Positions 15,314 to 24,765 of a stretch of DNA of 64,000 bases are shown here, one piece after another. The notes beneath the pieces were generated by a model. It searched no databases and was not told the DNA's origin. It saw nothing but the letters and a program-made list of their open reading frames with translations. A program made the position numbers and the translations under genes. The DNA is from Pseudomonas sp. RIT-PI-AD (GTDB lineage Bacteria; Pseudomonadota; Gammaproteobacteria; Pseudomonadales; Pseudomonadaceae), in NCBI RefSeq assembly GCF_025642785.1, contig NZ_JANZKU010000018.1:1-64000 (forward strand), in the 5' to 3' direction. Within the stretch, counting starts at the first letter, position 1; the number at the start of each line of letters is the position of its first letter.

Positions 15314-17545
15314 ATGCATCGCTTGCCGCCTTTTTCCCTGCTCGCCCTGAGCATCTGCAGCCTGTTGCCAATCGGCAGTTCCGCCGCGGAGATCGCGACG
15401 CCCGCTTCCATCGAACTGGAATCGCAGACGGTGCTCGGGACCGCCGAGGAAGAGATCAAGCAGGCGCCGGGCGTTTCCATCATCAGCGCCGAGGACATCA
15501 AGAAACGTCCGCCGGCCAACGATCTGTCGGAAATCATCCGCACCATGCCCGGGGTCAATCTGACCGGCAACTCCAGCAGCGGCCAGCGGGGCAACAACCG
15601 GCAGATCGACATACGCGGCATGGGGCCGGAGAACACCCTGATCCTGGTCGACGGCAAACCCGTCGCCAGCCGTAACTCGGTGCGCTATGGCTGGCGCGGC
15701 GAGCGCGACAGCCGTGGCGACAGCAACTGGGTGCCGGCGGACCAGGTGGAGCGCATCGAAGTCATTCGCGGGCCGGCCGCCGCGCGTTACGGCAACGGCG
15801 CGGCCGGTGGCGTGGTGAACATCATCACCAAGCAACCCAGCCCGGAAACCCATGGCTCGGCCACGCTCTACCATTCGTTCGCTCAGCACAGCGAGGAAGG
15901 CGAGACCGAGCGGATGAACTTCGGCCTCAACGGCCCGCTGACCGACGCCCTGAGTTACCGGGTCTACGGCAACGTCGCCAAGAGCGAGGCGGACGACGCC
16001 GACATCAACAGCGGCCACGAATCCATGCGCACCGGCAACCAGGTCGGCACGCTGCCCGCGGGGCGCGAGGGGGTACGCAACAAGAACGTCAACGGCTTGC
16101 TGCGCTGGGCGCTGTCGCCCGAGCAGACCCTGGACCTGGAAGCCGGCTACAGCCGCCAGGGCAACATCTACACCGGCGATACGCAGAACACCAACAGCAA
16201 CGCCAACGTGAAAAGCCTGCTGGGCCACGAGACCAATATCCTGTATCGCGAGACCTACGCCCTGACCCATCGCGGCGACTGGGATTTCGGCACCTCGCTG
16301 GCCTACCTGCAATACGAGAAAACCCGCAACAGCCGGGTGAACGAAGGCCTGGCGGGCGGCACCGAGGGAATCTTCTCCAGCACCGACTTCAACACCAGCG
16401 TACTGCGCGACCTGACCGCCCATGGCGAGGTCAACCTGCCGCTGCACACCGGCCTCGAACAGGTCCTGACCCTGGGCGGCGAATGGGTCGAGCAGCGCCT
16501 CGACGACCCCAGTTCCAACGTGCAGACCACCACTGCCGGCGGCAGCGTGGCCGGGTTGCCCAGCAGCGATCGCAGCAGCACCGCGTCGGCGCGCATCGCT
16601 TCGCTGTTCGCCGAGGACAACATCGAGCTGCGTCCCGGGACACGACTGACCCCGGGCCTGCGCCTGGATCACCACGACGTCGTCGGCGACAACTGGAGCC
16701 CGTCGCTGAACCTGTCGCAGGTGCTCAGCGAGACGCTCACCCTCAAGGCGGGCATCGCCCGCGCCTACAAGGCGCCCAACCTCTACCAACTGAACCCCAA
16801 CTACCTGCTGTATAGCAACGGCCAGGGCTGCTACGGGCAAACCAGCAGTTGCTACCTGCAGGGCAATGCCGACCTGGACGCCGAGACCAGCGTCAACAAG
16901 GAGCTGGGGCTGGAGTACCGCGACGGCGGCCTGGTGGCCGGCCTCACCTACTTCCGCAACGACTACAAGAACAAGGTCGAGTCCGGCCTGAGCCCGGTGG
17001 GTCGAGCCAGCGGCGGCACCGGCAGCACCGCCAATGCCAGCATCTTCCAATGGGAGAACGTGCCCAAGGCCCTGGTGGAAGGGCTCGAAGGCAACCTCGC
17101 GTTGCCCCTGGCCGAGCGGCTGAGCTGGACCAACAACTTCACCTACATGCTGCAATCGAAGAACAAGGAAACCGGCGACGTGCTCTCGGTCACGCCGAAG
17201 TACACCCTGAATTCGATGCTCGACTGGCAGGCCCGCGACGACCTGTCGCTGCAACTGAACGTGGCCTGGTACGGCAAGCAGACGCCGAAGAAATACGACT
17301 ACCACGGCAACCGCGTCACCGGCTCGTCCAACAACCAGCTGTCCCCCTATGCCATCGCCGGGATGAGCGGAACCTACTCCCTGAACAAGAACCTCAGCCT
17401 GACCGCCGGCGTGGATAACCTGTTCGACAAGCGCCTGTGGCGAGAGGGCAACGCCCAAGGGGTGAACAACATCGAAGGTGCGGGCGCGGCGACCTACAAC
17501 CAGTCCGGGCGCACGCTCTACACCAGCCTCACGGCGTCCTTCTGA
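15314..17545 (+). CDS. pfeA: TonB-dependent ferric enterobactin receptor PfeA
   Basis: A 743-residue outer-membrane receptor with a signal peptide (~25 residues), an N-terminal plug and a 22-strand barrel ending in the canonical aromatic L-T-A-S-F. Plug segments such as D-I-K-K-R-P-P-A-N-D-L-S-E-I-I and N-R-Q-I-D-I-R-G-M-G-P-E-N-T agree closely with PfeA/FepA-type catecholate receptors, as do R-Q-G-N-I-Y-T-G-D-T-Q-N and K-A-P-N-L-Y-Q. It imports ferric enterobactin with TonB energy. The ATG at 15314 follows CGGAG and begins a proper signal peptide; an in-frame ATG 72 bp upstream does not. It is the third gene of pfeRSAE, and its stop overlaps pfeE by one base. Confidence 0.93.
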   Translation: MHRLPPFSLLALSICSLLPIGSSAAEIATPASIELESQTVLGTAEEEIKQAPGVSIISAEDIKKRPPANDLSEIIRTMPGVNLTGNSSSGQRGNNRQIDIRGMGPENTLILVDGKPVASRNSVRYGWRGERDSRGDSNWVPADQVERIEVIRGPAAARYGNGAAGGVVNIITKQPSPETHGSATLYHSFAQHSEEGETERMNFGLNGPLTDALSYRVYGNVAKSEADDADINSGHESMRTGNQVGTLPAGREGVRNKNVNGLLRWALSPEQTLDLEAGYSRQGNIYTGDTQNTNSNANVKSLLGHETNILYRETYALTHRGDWDFGTSLAYLQYEKTRNSRVNEGLAGGTEGIFSSTDFNTSVLRDLTAHGEVNLPLHTGLEQVLTLGGEWVEQRLDDPSSNVQTTTAGGSVAGLPSSDRSSTASARIASLFAEDNIELRPGTRLTPGLRLDHHDVVGDNWSPSLNLSQVLSETLTLKAGIARAYKAPNLYQLNPNYLLYSNGQGCYGQTSSCYLQGNADLDAETSVNKELGLEYRDGGLVAGLTYFRNDYKNKVESGLSPVGRASGGTGSTANASIFQWENVPKALVEGLEGNLALPLAERLSWTNNFTYMLQSKNKETGDVLSVTPKYTLNSMLDWQARDDLSLQLNVAWYGKQTPKKYDYHGNRVTGSSNNQLSPYAIAGMSGTYSLNKNLSLTAGVDNLFDKRLWREGNAQGVNNIEGAGAATYNQSGRTLYTSLTASF

Positions 17546-18453
17546 TGCCGCGAGCCCTCGGCATTCTCCTGAGCCTGGCCCTGCTCGCGCAGGGCGCGCC
17601 GGCCGTCGCCAGGCCGGTGGCGGACCAGCCCATGGACGCGCCGGTGCTGCGCGAAGCCAGCGCTTATCGGTTCGGCACGCTGGAGATGGACTCCGCGGAC
17701 GGCGCGCGGCATTACCGGGTCTGGATCGGGCAACCCGCTTCCTTGGACGCCGCCACGCCGGTCGCCTACCTGTTGGACGGCAACGCGGCGATGAGCGCCC
17801 TGGACACCGACCTGTTGAATCGCCTGGCGCAGCGGCCCGCGCCGCCGGTACTGGTCGCGGTGGGCTACGCCACGCCGCTGCGCATCGAGCGCAGCGCGCG
17901 CACCTTCGACTACACGCCGAGGATCGGCGGCGCCGCGGAGCAACGCGACCCGCTGACGGCGGCGCCCAGTGGCGGCGCGGATGCCTTCCTCGATTTCCTG
18001 ACCCAGCGACTAAGGCCACTGATCGACCAACGGCTGAAGCGGGAGTCGAGCCGGCAACTGCTGTGGGGCCATTCCTACGGGGGCCTGCTGGTGCTGCATG
18101 CCTTGATGACCCGGCCAGAGACCTTCCAGGTCTATGCCGCCGCCAGTCCGTCGCTGTGGTGGGGCAACGGCGCCATCGCTGCCGATCGCCCCGGCATGGA
18201 GCTGCGACTGCGCGGAAGCCGGCCGCAGCTACTGCTCATGCGCGGCGACCTCGAGCCCGCGAGCCCGACCGCGGCCGCCGAGCCCGGTGTCGTCCGTGAC
18301 GCCGCGGCGAAGCGGCTGCTGGAAAGCCTGCGCCAGCTCGACGGGCTGGAGGCCCGCTACGAGACCTTCCCAGGCCTGGGGCACGGCCCCATGCTGGCGG
18401 CGTCCTTGCGCCATACCCTGGAGTGGCTCAGCCAAGGGGTGCCTGCGCAGTGA
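17545..18453 (+). CDS. pfeE: Periplasmic enterobactin esterase PfeE (IroE/Fes-like)
   Basis: A 302-residue alpha/beta hydrolase with a signal peptide (cleavage near A-V-A-R, residue ~20). The nucleophile elbow G-H-S-Y-G-G places Ser177, and the C-terminal G-L-G-H-G-P holds the catalytic His. The segment R-Y-E-T-F-P-G-L-G-H-G is typical of the esterase D / IroE group. It cleaves the triserine-lactone backbone of ferric enterobactin in the periplasm to release iron, as shown for P. aeruginosa PfeE. The ATG overlaps the pfeA stop, so it is translated with the receptor. The N-terminal part of a longer upstream frame lies inside pfeA and is not used. Confidence 0.9.
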   Translation: MPRALGILLSLALLAQGAPAVARPVADQPMDAPVLREASAYRFGTLEMDSADGARHYRVWIGQPASLDAATPVAYLLDGNAAMSALDTDLLNRLAQRPAPPVLVAVGYATPLRIERSARTFDYTPRIGGAAEQRDPLTAAPSGGADAFLDFLTQRLRPLIDQRLKRESSRQLLWGHSYGGLLVLHALMTRPETFQVYAAASPSLWWGNGAIAADRPGMELRLRGSRPQLLLMRGDLEPASPTAAAEPGVVRDAAAKRLLESLRQLDGLEARYETFPGLGHGPMLAASLRHTLEWLSQGVPAQ

Positions 18454-18877
18454 CGGCGGGGCATTCCGCGGAATGCCTGTCGAGCGCTGCAAAGCGCCGC
18501 CCCCGGCTCGGTCGCTGCTGCCCGCCACGTTGGCGTGCGGGGACCGGCAGCGCTCCGACTCGATCCTGGCCCTGCACGAACGCCCTGAGCGGTGCCAGGC
18601 GAGGCGAACATCGTTGCTGTGAGACACGCCGTCCAGGTGCGTCGAGCCGCGTTTTCGCCCGGCATCACCAATCCCATTGGGCGTGGCGCGTTCCGCGATG
18701 TCCGACGCAAGTGAAGCGGCGCGAGCCCCGCGCGACGGGTCATCGAGGCGTGAAGCACCCACCGGGTCCGGCACCCGTGAGCGCCGGGCGTTTCCAGGCC
18801 TGCCGGGGTTCCATCCGATCCACGCCCCCCGTTGCCGCCGATGTTCATCTCCCGCCCTGCCTGCTGGTGTCGCCGAC
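18454..18877. other. Intergenic; one perfect palindrome, no gene seen
   Basis: This gap lies between the convergent pfeE and the arylsulfotransferase-like gene. It begins with a perfect 18-bp palindrome (GGCATTCCGCGGAATGCC, 18460-18477), seven bases after the pfeE stop, with no T tract. The remainder holds only overlapping open frames on both strands without ribosome sites. Confidence 0.55.
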
Positions 18878-19996
18878 TCAATCTCGCAGCCAAGGAATCT
18901 CCTCCGCCTGGTAGCGATGCGCGCGGAATAGGGCGTTGTTCTCACCCGGCAGGTAAGCGCGCGACGCGGCGTCGGGGTAGGCCGCGAAGTGGGGGTTGAC
19001 GTATTCCCAGACCACCTCCCCGGTGCGGGTCACCTCGAACAAGCGGCCGAAGTTGGCCTCGGTGATCAGCGTATTGCCGTTGTGCAGGCGCTGCGCGCCG
19101 CCCATGAACGGCGTGAAGAAGGCATAGCCCGGGGTGTCCGCGTACTGCCACTCGATGCGCTGGGCGATGGGATCTATTTCGAGCACCCGCGAATACGGCA
19201 TCGACACGTGCGGCCGTGAGATGCCGTTGTCGAAGACCAGCACGCGGCCGTTCTCCAGTTCGCTCGGGCAGTGCTGCTGGGCCACCAGGTCGTGGCCCAG
19301 GCGCCACAGCACGCGGCCACTGGCACGCGCCACGGCGATCACCGAGGACACGCTGCGCAGGCTGAGGATCACCTTGCCCTCGCGCGCTGGCGTCACCGCG
19401 TTGGCCATCGGCCAATGGGCGCGCTCGAAGCCGTCGTGCAGGGGGTAGTCCTCCGGCGCCAGGTGTTCCCAGCTGCGCCACTCCCACAGCGCCTTGCCGG
19501 CCCGATCCACTTCCTTGACCACATCGGCGTAGATCACGCCGCCGGGTGCCTCGCTGCCGGGGATGCCGCCGCGCACGCGCCGGGCGATAGCCGCGGGAAG
19601 CGGCGCGACGGTGGTGTAGAGCAGGTTGCCGTTGGCGAGCCACTGCGCATCGTGGTGATGGGCGAGGTCGGTGTGCTGCCAGACCACCTCTCCCGACGGC
19701 GTCACCTCGGAAAAAGCCCCGCCGTGCCACACCGACCAGCCAGGGAACAGCTCGGGCGAGTCCGGGTGATTGCCGTTGTAGCCGAGGTTGCCGTTGGCCA
19801 GCAGCACCGCGTCGCGGCCGGGGCGCTGAGGCAGGGTCCAGCGGTGCACCTCCTCGCCGTGGAGGTCGATGAGGAACACCTTGCCGCCGGCGGTTTGCGG
19901 CGCGAACAGGGTGTAGCCGCCGGCCGAGCGCTCGGCGTCGACCGCGATCAGGCCGGTGGCGCGGCGCCTCAGGGTGATGGAATCGAGTGTGGGCAT
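18878..19996 (-). CDS. Arylsulfotransferase (ASST)-like beta-propeller protein
   Basis: A 372-residue protein resembling the ASST/arylsulfate sulfotransferase propeller: repeated blades with G-E-V-V-W, L-A-N-G-N and H-N-G-N-T-L-I-T-E-A-N-F-G-R motifs, and conserved histidines including D-L-A-H-H-H-D-A-Q-W. No signal peptide is visible, unlike classical periplasmic ASST, so it may act in the cytoplasm. A GGAG site precedes the ATG. It is 62 bp downstream of the SsuA-like gene on the same strand, which suggests a role in organosulfur metabolism. The reaction is not proven. Confidence 0.75.
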   Translation of the reverse strand: MPTLDSITLRRRATGLIAVDAERSAGGYTLFAPQTAGGKVFLIDLHGEEVHRWTLPQRPGRDAVLLANGNLGYNGNHPDSPELFPGWSVWHGGAFSEVTPSGEVVWQHTDLAHHHDAQWLANGNLLYTTVAPLPAAIARRVRGGIPGSEAPGGVIYADVVKEVDRAGKALWEWRSWEHLAPEDYPLHDGFERAHWPMANAVTPAREGKVILSLRSVSSVIAVARASGRVLWRLGHDLVAQQHCPSELENGRVLVFDNGISRPHVSMPYSRVLEIDPIAQRIEWQYADTPGYAFFTPFMGGAQRLHNGNTLITEANFGRLFEVTRTGEVVWEYVNPHFAAYPDAASRAYLPGENNALFRAHRYQAEEIPWLRD

Positions 19997-20057
19997 GCTT
20001 TCTCCAGGGTGAACGCCGTCCTGCCGAGGACCGGCATGACGGATGGGCGAGTGGGCG

Positions 20058-21074
20058 TCAGGGCGTGGCGGGCAACAGGGCGTTGTAGCGCTCGTCGAAG
20101 ACGTCGGTGACGCGTAGCGGACGAGGAATCAGGCGCGCCTGGGCGAAGGCATCGGCCAGCCGCTGCTGCAGCGCGGCGATACGCCCGTCGAGGGGCACGA
20201 AGCGCAGGTGCTGGCGTTCGAGCATGCCCTGCACCAACGGCAGCGGCAGGCGAGTGGCTTGCGCCAGGCGCTCGGCCCAGGGGCCGGGGTTGGCGGTAGC
20301 CCAGGCCTGGGCGCGGGCCAGGCGGCCAATGAAGTCGCCGATCAGCTCGGCCTGGCGTGGGTCCCCGAGGGCGGCCAGGCTGGCCAGGGTGAAGTTGAGG
20401 CCGGTTTCCGGCCAGTGGCTCCCGTCCAGCAGAATCCTGGCGCCCCGCGAGGTGGCCTGGCCCACGAAGGGATGCCAGACCGTCCAGGCGTCCAGCCGCC
20501 CGCTGGCGAAGGCGTTCTGCGCATCCACCGGGCTGACGTAGGCCACCTCGACGTCGGTGGGCCGCAACCCCGCTTCGGCTAGGGCGGCGAGCAACAGGTA
20601 ATGCGCACTGGAGCCCTTGGCCACGGCGATGCGCTGGCCCTTCAATTCGCCGGACGCGCGGATGGGCGAGTCGGCCGGGACCAACAAGGCATTGTTGTTC
20701 TGCGCCCCTTCGGCCGCCGCCACGATGCGCACATCGAACCCGCCCGCCTGGGCGAACACCGGCGGCGCGTTGCCCACCACGCCCAGGTCGATGGCGCTGG
20801 CGTTGAGCGCCTCCAGCAACGCGGGTCCGGTCGGGAAGGGATGCCAGGCGAGCCGGTAGGGCAGGTCACGCTCCTCGCCGGCCGCCGCCAGCAACGCCTG
20901 GGTCAGGCCGCTCTGGTCGCCCACCCGCAGGACCGCGTTCGCCAGGGCATCCGGCGAGCGGTTATCCAGCGGCGATGGCGCGCTCTTGGCCTGGCCGGCG
21001 AGGAACAGCGCGCAGAGCAACGCGGTCGCCGCGTGCCGAAGGCGCTTGGTCAGGGTGGGCTTTGTGGGCATCAT
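20058..21074 (-). CDS. Aliphatic sulfonate / taurine-type ABC transporter substrate-binding protein
   Basis: A 338-residue periplasmic binding protein with a signal peptide (K-R-L-R-H then hydrophobic core, cleavage after A-K-S-A). The SsuA/TauA/NrtA fold is supported by L-R-V-G-D-Q-S-G-L near residue 48, D-L-G-V-V-G-N-A-P-P-V-F-A-Q, L-K-G-Q-R-I-A-V-A-K-G-S-S-A-H and D-A-W-T-V-W-H-P-F. It would capture a sulfonate or sulfate ester in the periplasm. No permease or ATPase gene adjoins it, so it must use a transporter elsewhere. It is divergent from the GlxA-type regulator at 21106, with only 31 bp between starts. Confidence 0.85.
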   Translation of the reverse strand: MMPTKPTLTKRLRHAATALLCALFLAGQAKSAPSPLDNRSPDALANAVLRVGDQSGLTQALLAAAGEERDLPYRLAWHPFPTGPALLEALNASAIDLGVVGNAPPVFAQAGGFDVRIVAAAEGAQNNNALLVPADSPIRASGELKGQRIAVAKGSSAHYLLLAALAEAGLRPTDVEVAYVSPVDAQNAFASGRLDAWTVWHPFVGQATSRGARILLDGSHWPETGLNFTLASLAALGDPRQAELIGDFIGRLARAQAWATANPGPWAERLAQATRLPLPLVQGMLERQHLRFVPLDGRIAALQQRLADAFAQARLIPRPLRVTDVFDERYNALLPATP

Positions 21075-21105
21075 CGAGGCTCTCGAATCACGAATTGGCC
21101 TCAGT

Positions 21106-22230
21106 ATGTCGACGTCGCCCGTGCGCCACTATGTCGAACACCCCTCGTTTCCTGCCGCCGAGGGCCCACGCTGCGTGTGGGTCCTGGTGTTTCCCGGCTC
21201 GTTGCTGCTGAACGCCGCGGGCCCCCTGGAAGTGTTCGCCGCCGTGCCCCGGGTGCTGGGCGGGGAATGGGCCGGCTCGCCGCCCTACCGGGTCGTGCTG
21301 GTTTCACCCGGGGGCGGCGAGATCGAGACCGTTTCGGGGATTTCGGTGTGCACCCGCGCGTTCGAGGACGTGGAGCACGAGACCGGGCCTGACACCCTGA
21401 TCGTCAGCGGTGGCCCGGGGATATCGTGTGTATTGACGGACCGGCGCGCCATCGCCTGGCTGCAACGCAGGGGCCCCAGCGCTCGTCGCTTGTGTTCGGT
21501 GGGCTCGGGGGCCTTCGCCCTGGCCGAAGCCGGCCTGCTGGAAGGGCGGCGGGTGGTGACCCACTGGAAGTTCGCCGAGGCGTTGCAGCGGGAGTACCCC
21601 GGGCTGCAGGTGGAACGGTACGCGCTGTTCCTACACGACGACGGCCTCTGGACCTGTGGCGGCGCGGCGGCCGGCATCGACCTGGGGCTGGCGTTGCTAG
21701 AGGAGGACCTCGGCCCTCATGCCGCGCTGGCACTGGCGCGCTACTTCACGGTGTTCCTGCAACGTTCGGCGAAACAGCCCCAGCTCAGCGCGGCGCTCAA
21801 GGCCCAGAGCGATGCCCTGCGCACCGATCGTGACCTGCGCCTGGTGCGCCTGCACGCCTGGATCGCCGAGAACCTCGATGCCGACCTGCGGGTGGAGCGC
21901 CTGGCGGAGCGGCTCGGCATGAGCCCACGCCATTTCGCCCGCGCCTATGTCGCCGCGACCGGCGGGACGCCGGCGCAAACCGTGGAGACTCTGCGCCTGG
22001 AGGCGGCCTGCCGTTTACTGGAGACGACCCGGGAGCCGATCAAGCGCATCGCCGAGACCGTCGGTTTCGGTCATGAGGAACGCATGCGCCGCAGCTTCCA
22101 GCGGCAACTGGGCACCAGCCCGCTGGGCTACCGTACCCAGGCCCGCTCAGGACAGCGGGAGCGCTCGGGGCAGGCCGGGTATCGCCATGACGGCGGACCG
22201 GCGTTCGCCTTGGACCAGCTCGCGTACTGA
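21106..22230 (+). CDS. GlxA family transcriptional regulator (DJ-1/PfpI + AraC)
   Basis: A 374-residue regulator. Residues ~20-210 form a class I amidotransferase-like DJ-1/PfpI domain (V-L-V-F-P-G-S-L-L-L-N-A-A-G-P-L-E-V-F at the start, V-G-S-G-A-F-A-L-A-E-A-G in the elbow, with Ser in place of the Cys used by active enzymes). Residues ~265-355 are an AraC/XylS double helix-turn-helix (E-R-L-A-E-R-L-G-M-S-P-R-H-F-A-R and I-A-E-T-V-G-F-G-H-E-E-R). It probably controls the divergent sulfonate-type genes, judged only from the short shared intergenic region. The start at 21106 is chosen because upstream in-frame sequence lies inside the neighbour. Confidence 0.9.
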   Translation: MSTSPVRHYVEHPSFPAAEGPRCVWVLVFPGSLLLNAAGPLEVFAAVPRVLGGEWAGSPPYRVVLVSPGGGEIETVSGISVCTRAFEDVEHETGPDTLIVSGGPGISCVLTDRRAIAWLQRRGPSARRLCSVGSGAFALAEAGLLEGRRVVTHWKFAEALQREYPGLQVERYALFLHDDGLWTCGGAAAGIDLGLALLEEDLGPHAALALARYFTVFLQRSAKQPQLSAALKAQSDALRTDRDLRLVRLHAWIAENLDADLRVERLAERLGMSPRHFARAYVAATGGTPAQTVETLRLEAACRLLETTREPIKRIAETVGFGHEERMRRSFQRQLGTSPLGYRTQARSGQRERSGQAGYRHDGGPAFALDQLAY

Positions 22231-22264
22231 AGCCGGCGGCCTCAGCACGGGATCGAGCCGTGGA

Positions 22265-23365
22265 TCAGACGTTGAAGCGGAAGTGCATCACGTCGCCATC
22301 CTTGACGATGTAGTCCTTGCCTTCCAGGCGCCACTTGCCGGCTTCCTTGGCGCCGTTTTCGCCCTTGTACTGGATGAAGTCGTCGTAGGCGACCACTTCG
22401 GCGCGGATGAAGCCTTTCTCGAAGTCGGTGTGGATCACGGCGGCGGCCTGGGGCGCGGTGGCGCCGATCCGTACCGTCCAGGCGCGGACTTCCTTGACCC
22501 CGGCGGTGAAGTAGGTCTGCAGGTTGAGCAACTCGTAACCGGCGCGGATCACCCGGTTCAGGCCAGGCTCTTCCAGGCCCAGGGATTCGAGGAACATGTC
22601 CTTTTCCTCACCGTCTTCCAGCTCGGCGATTTCCGCCTCGATCTTGTTGCACACCGGTACCACGAGGGCGCCCTCGGCGTCGGCGATGGCGCGCACGGTG
22701 TCCAGCAGCGGATTGTTCTCGAAACCGTCCTCGGCGACGTTGGCGATGTACATCACCGGCTTGCTGGTCAGCAGGTGGAAGCCGCGGACCAGTTGTTTCT
22801 CCTCGTCGCCGAGGCTCTTCATCAGGGTGCGCGCCGGCTTGCCTTCGCTGAAGTGCGGGATCAATTTTTCCAGCAGGGCTTTCTGGGCGACTGCGTCCTT
22901 GTCGCCGCCCTTGGCGTTGCGGGTGACTTTCTGCAATTGCTTCTCGACGCTGTCGAGGTCGGCGAAGATCAATTCCAGCTCGATGATCTCGATGTCCCGC
23001 TTGGGATCCACGGAGTTGGCCACGTGGATCACGTTGTCGTCCTGGAAGCAGCGCACCACGTGGGCGATGGCGTCAGTCTCGCGGATGTTGGCGAGGAACT
23101 TGTTACCCAGGCCTTCGCCCTTGGACGCGCCTTCCACCAGGCCGGCGATGTCGACGAACTCCATGGTGGTGGGCACCACTCGCTGCGGCTTGACGATCTC
23201 CGAGAGGGCATCCAGGCGCGGGTCGGGCATGGGCACGATGCCGCTGTTGGGTTCGATGGTGCAGAACGGGAAGTTCTCCGCCGCGATGCCGGATTTGGTG
23301 AGGGCGTTGAACAAGGTGGACTTGCCGACGTTGGGCAGGCCGACGATGCCGCAGTTGAATCCCAT
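22265..23365 (-). CDS. ychF: Redox-regulated ATPase / Obg-like GTPase YchF
   Basis: A 366-residue Obg-family P-loop protein with G1 G-L-P-N-V-G-K-S-T near residue 8, G3 F-V-D-I-A-G-L-V and a C-terminal TGS domain ([15 protein letters not shown]). The usual G4 (NKxD) Lys-Asp pair is altered (N-V-A-E-D), as in YchF/OLA1, which prefer ATP. It is ribosome-associated and involved in stress control. It is cotranscribed behind pth (41 bp gap), an arrangement conserved across Gammaproteobacteria. Confidence 0.97.
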   Translation of the reverse strand: MGFNCGIVGLPNVGKSTLFNALTKSGIAAENFPFCTIEPNSGIVPMPDPRLDALSEIVKPQRVVPTTMEFVDIAGLVEGASKGEGLGNKFLANIRETDAIAHVVRCFQDDNVIHVANSVDPKRDIEIIELELIFADLDSVEKQLQKVTRNAKGGDKDAVAQKALLEKLIPHFSEGKPARTLMKSLGDEEKQLVRGFHLLTSKPVMYIANVAEDGFENNPLLDTVRAIADAEGALVVPVCNKIEAEIAELEDGEEKDMFLESLGLEEPGLNRVIRAGYELLNLQTYFTAGVKEVRAWTVRIGATAPQAAAVIHTDFEKGFIRAEVVAYDDFIQYKGENGAKEAGKWRLEGKDYIVKDGDVMHFRFNV

Positions 23366-23406
23366 GGTGTTTCCCTCGCGGAGATGATGTCGGTGGAGAA
23401 GGGCGT

Positions 23407-23991
23407 TCAGGCCTTCTGGCTGTGCAACTTCTGCATTGCTTTGGTCCAGTCGCCGGCGAGCATCTCCGGCAATACCGCCAGGGCGAAGTCGATGCTGGTA
23501 TCGAGCAGGTCCTGCTCGCTGCGCGGCGCGCGGCCCAGCACGTAGCCGGTGACCTGGCTGCTGTGGCCCGGATGGCCGATACCCAGGCGCAGGCGGTGGA
23601 AGCCGTTCTGATTGCCGAGCTGGGCGATGATGTCGCGCAACCCGTTGTGCCCGCCGTGCCCGCCACCCTGTTTCAGCTTGGCGACGCCAGGCGGCATGTC
23701 CAGTTCGTCGTGGGCCACCAGGATGGCGTCGGGGGCGATGCGGAAAAAACTCGCCAGCGCCGCGACGGCCTGGCCGCTGCGATTCATGTAGGTGGTGGGG
23801 ATCAGCAGGCGCACGTCCTTGCCCTGGTGGGAGAACTTCCCGACCAGGCCGAAGTACTTGCGGTCGACGCTCAGGTTCGCGCCCTGGCTGGCCGCCAGGC
23901 GCTCAACGAAAAGGGCCCCCGCGTTATGCCGGGTCTGGTCGTATTCCGGGCCCGGGTTACCCAGGCCAACGATCAGTTGTACGGCAGTCAC
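23407..23991 (-). CDS. pth: Peptidyl-tRNA hydrolase
   Basis: A 194-residue Pth1 enzyme that frees tRNA from prematurely released peptidyl-tRNA. G-L-G-N-P-G-P-E-Y near residue 9, catalytic His22 in T-R-H-N-A-G, the tRNA-binding M-N-R-S-G-Q-A-V and the catalytic Asp in H-D-E-L-D-M-P-P-G are all present. It lies between rplY (33 bp upstream) and ychF on the same strand. Confidence 0.97.
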   Translation of the reverse strand: MTAVQLIVGLGNPGPEYDQTRHNAGALFVERLAASQGANLSVDRKYFGLVGKFSHQGKDVRLLIPTTYMNRSGQAVAALASFFRIAPDAILVAHDELDMPPGVAKLKQGGGHGGHNGLRDIIAQLGNQNGFHRLRLGIGHPGHSSQVTGYVLGRAPRSEQDLLDTSIDFALAVLPEMLAGDWTKAMQKLHSQKA

Positions 23992-24024
23992 GACAGGGGC
24001 CCTTCCTTTTAGGCGAGGCGAGTG

Positions 24025-24642
24025 TTACTCGGCAGCGCCTTCGCCTTCGCTTTCTTCAGGCTGGACGCGCGGCTGGTGGATGTTGGCTACCGGCAGGTCG
24101 CTGCCGTGGGCCAATGCGACCAGTTCGACGCCTTTCGGCAGTTTCAGGTCGGACAGGTGGATGCTCTGACCCAGTTCGAGGTTGGCCAGGTCCACTTCGA
24201 TGAATTCCGGCAGGTCCTTCGGCAGGCACGTCACTTCGACTTCGGAAATGGTGTGGGAGACTTCGCCGCCGCCTTTCTTGACGCCGACCGAGGTGGCTTC
24301 GTTGATGAAATGCAGCGGAACGTGGGCTTGCAGCTTCTGGCCGGCGACGACGCGCTGGAAGTCGGCATGCAGGACGAAGCCTTTGGCCGGGTGGCGTTGC
24401 AGCGCCTTGATCAGCACGGTTTCGCTGGCGCCATCGACGCTCAGGTTGAGGACGTGGCTGAAAGCGGCTTCGTTTTCCAGCAGCTTGGCGACTTCCTTGG
24501 CGAGCAGGCTGATGGACTGCGGGGCTTTGTCGCCACCGTAGATCACCGCCGGCACCAGGCTGGCGTTACGACGCAGGCGGCGGCTCGCACCTTTCCCCAG
24601 GTCGGAACGCACTTGGGCATTCAGGGCAAATTCATTCGACAT
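24025..24642 (-). CDS. rplY: 50S ribosomal protein L25/general stress protein Ctc
   Basis: A 205-residue long-form L25 (Ctc/TL5 type). The N-terminal ~90 residues are the 5S rRNA-binding L25 domain ([19 protein letters not shown]), and the C-terminal beta domain ends in an acidic [10 protein letters not shown] tail. It starts the rplY-pth-ychF transcript, downstream of the prs terminator. Confidence 0.96.
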   Translation of the reverse strand: MSNEFALNAQVRSDLGKGASRRLRRNASLVPAVIYGGDKAPQSISLLAKEVAKLLENEAAFSHVLNLSVDGASETVLIKALQRHPAKGFVLHADFQRVVAGQKLQAHVPLHFINEATSVGVKKGGGEVSHTISEVEVTCLPKDLPEFIEVDLANLELGQSIHLSDLKLPKGVELVALAHGSDLPVANIHQPRVQPEESEGEGAAE

Positions 24643-24705
24643 TTCGTTTCTCCAAAATAACCAAAACGCCCGTAGCGCTTGCGACCAGCGCCCGGGCGGT
24701 TGGGC

Positions 24706-24724
24706 AAAAAGCCCCGCACGGGGC
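24706..24724 (-). terminator. Terminator downstream of prs
   Basis: On the minus strand GCCCCG-TG-CGGGGC is followed by TTTTT, 42 bases behind the prs stop and before rplY. The stem is short but GC-only, consistent with separate transcription of prs. Confidence 0.7.
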
Positions 24725-24765
24725 GGGGCACTTGACGTTCGGCGTCATTTCCCGAGGCGTTGGCC

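Noticed and set aside
15293-18019. A 908-codon frame antisense to pfeA
   Set aside because: Antisense shadow of a well-identified receptor gene, with no start signal.
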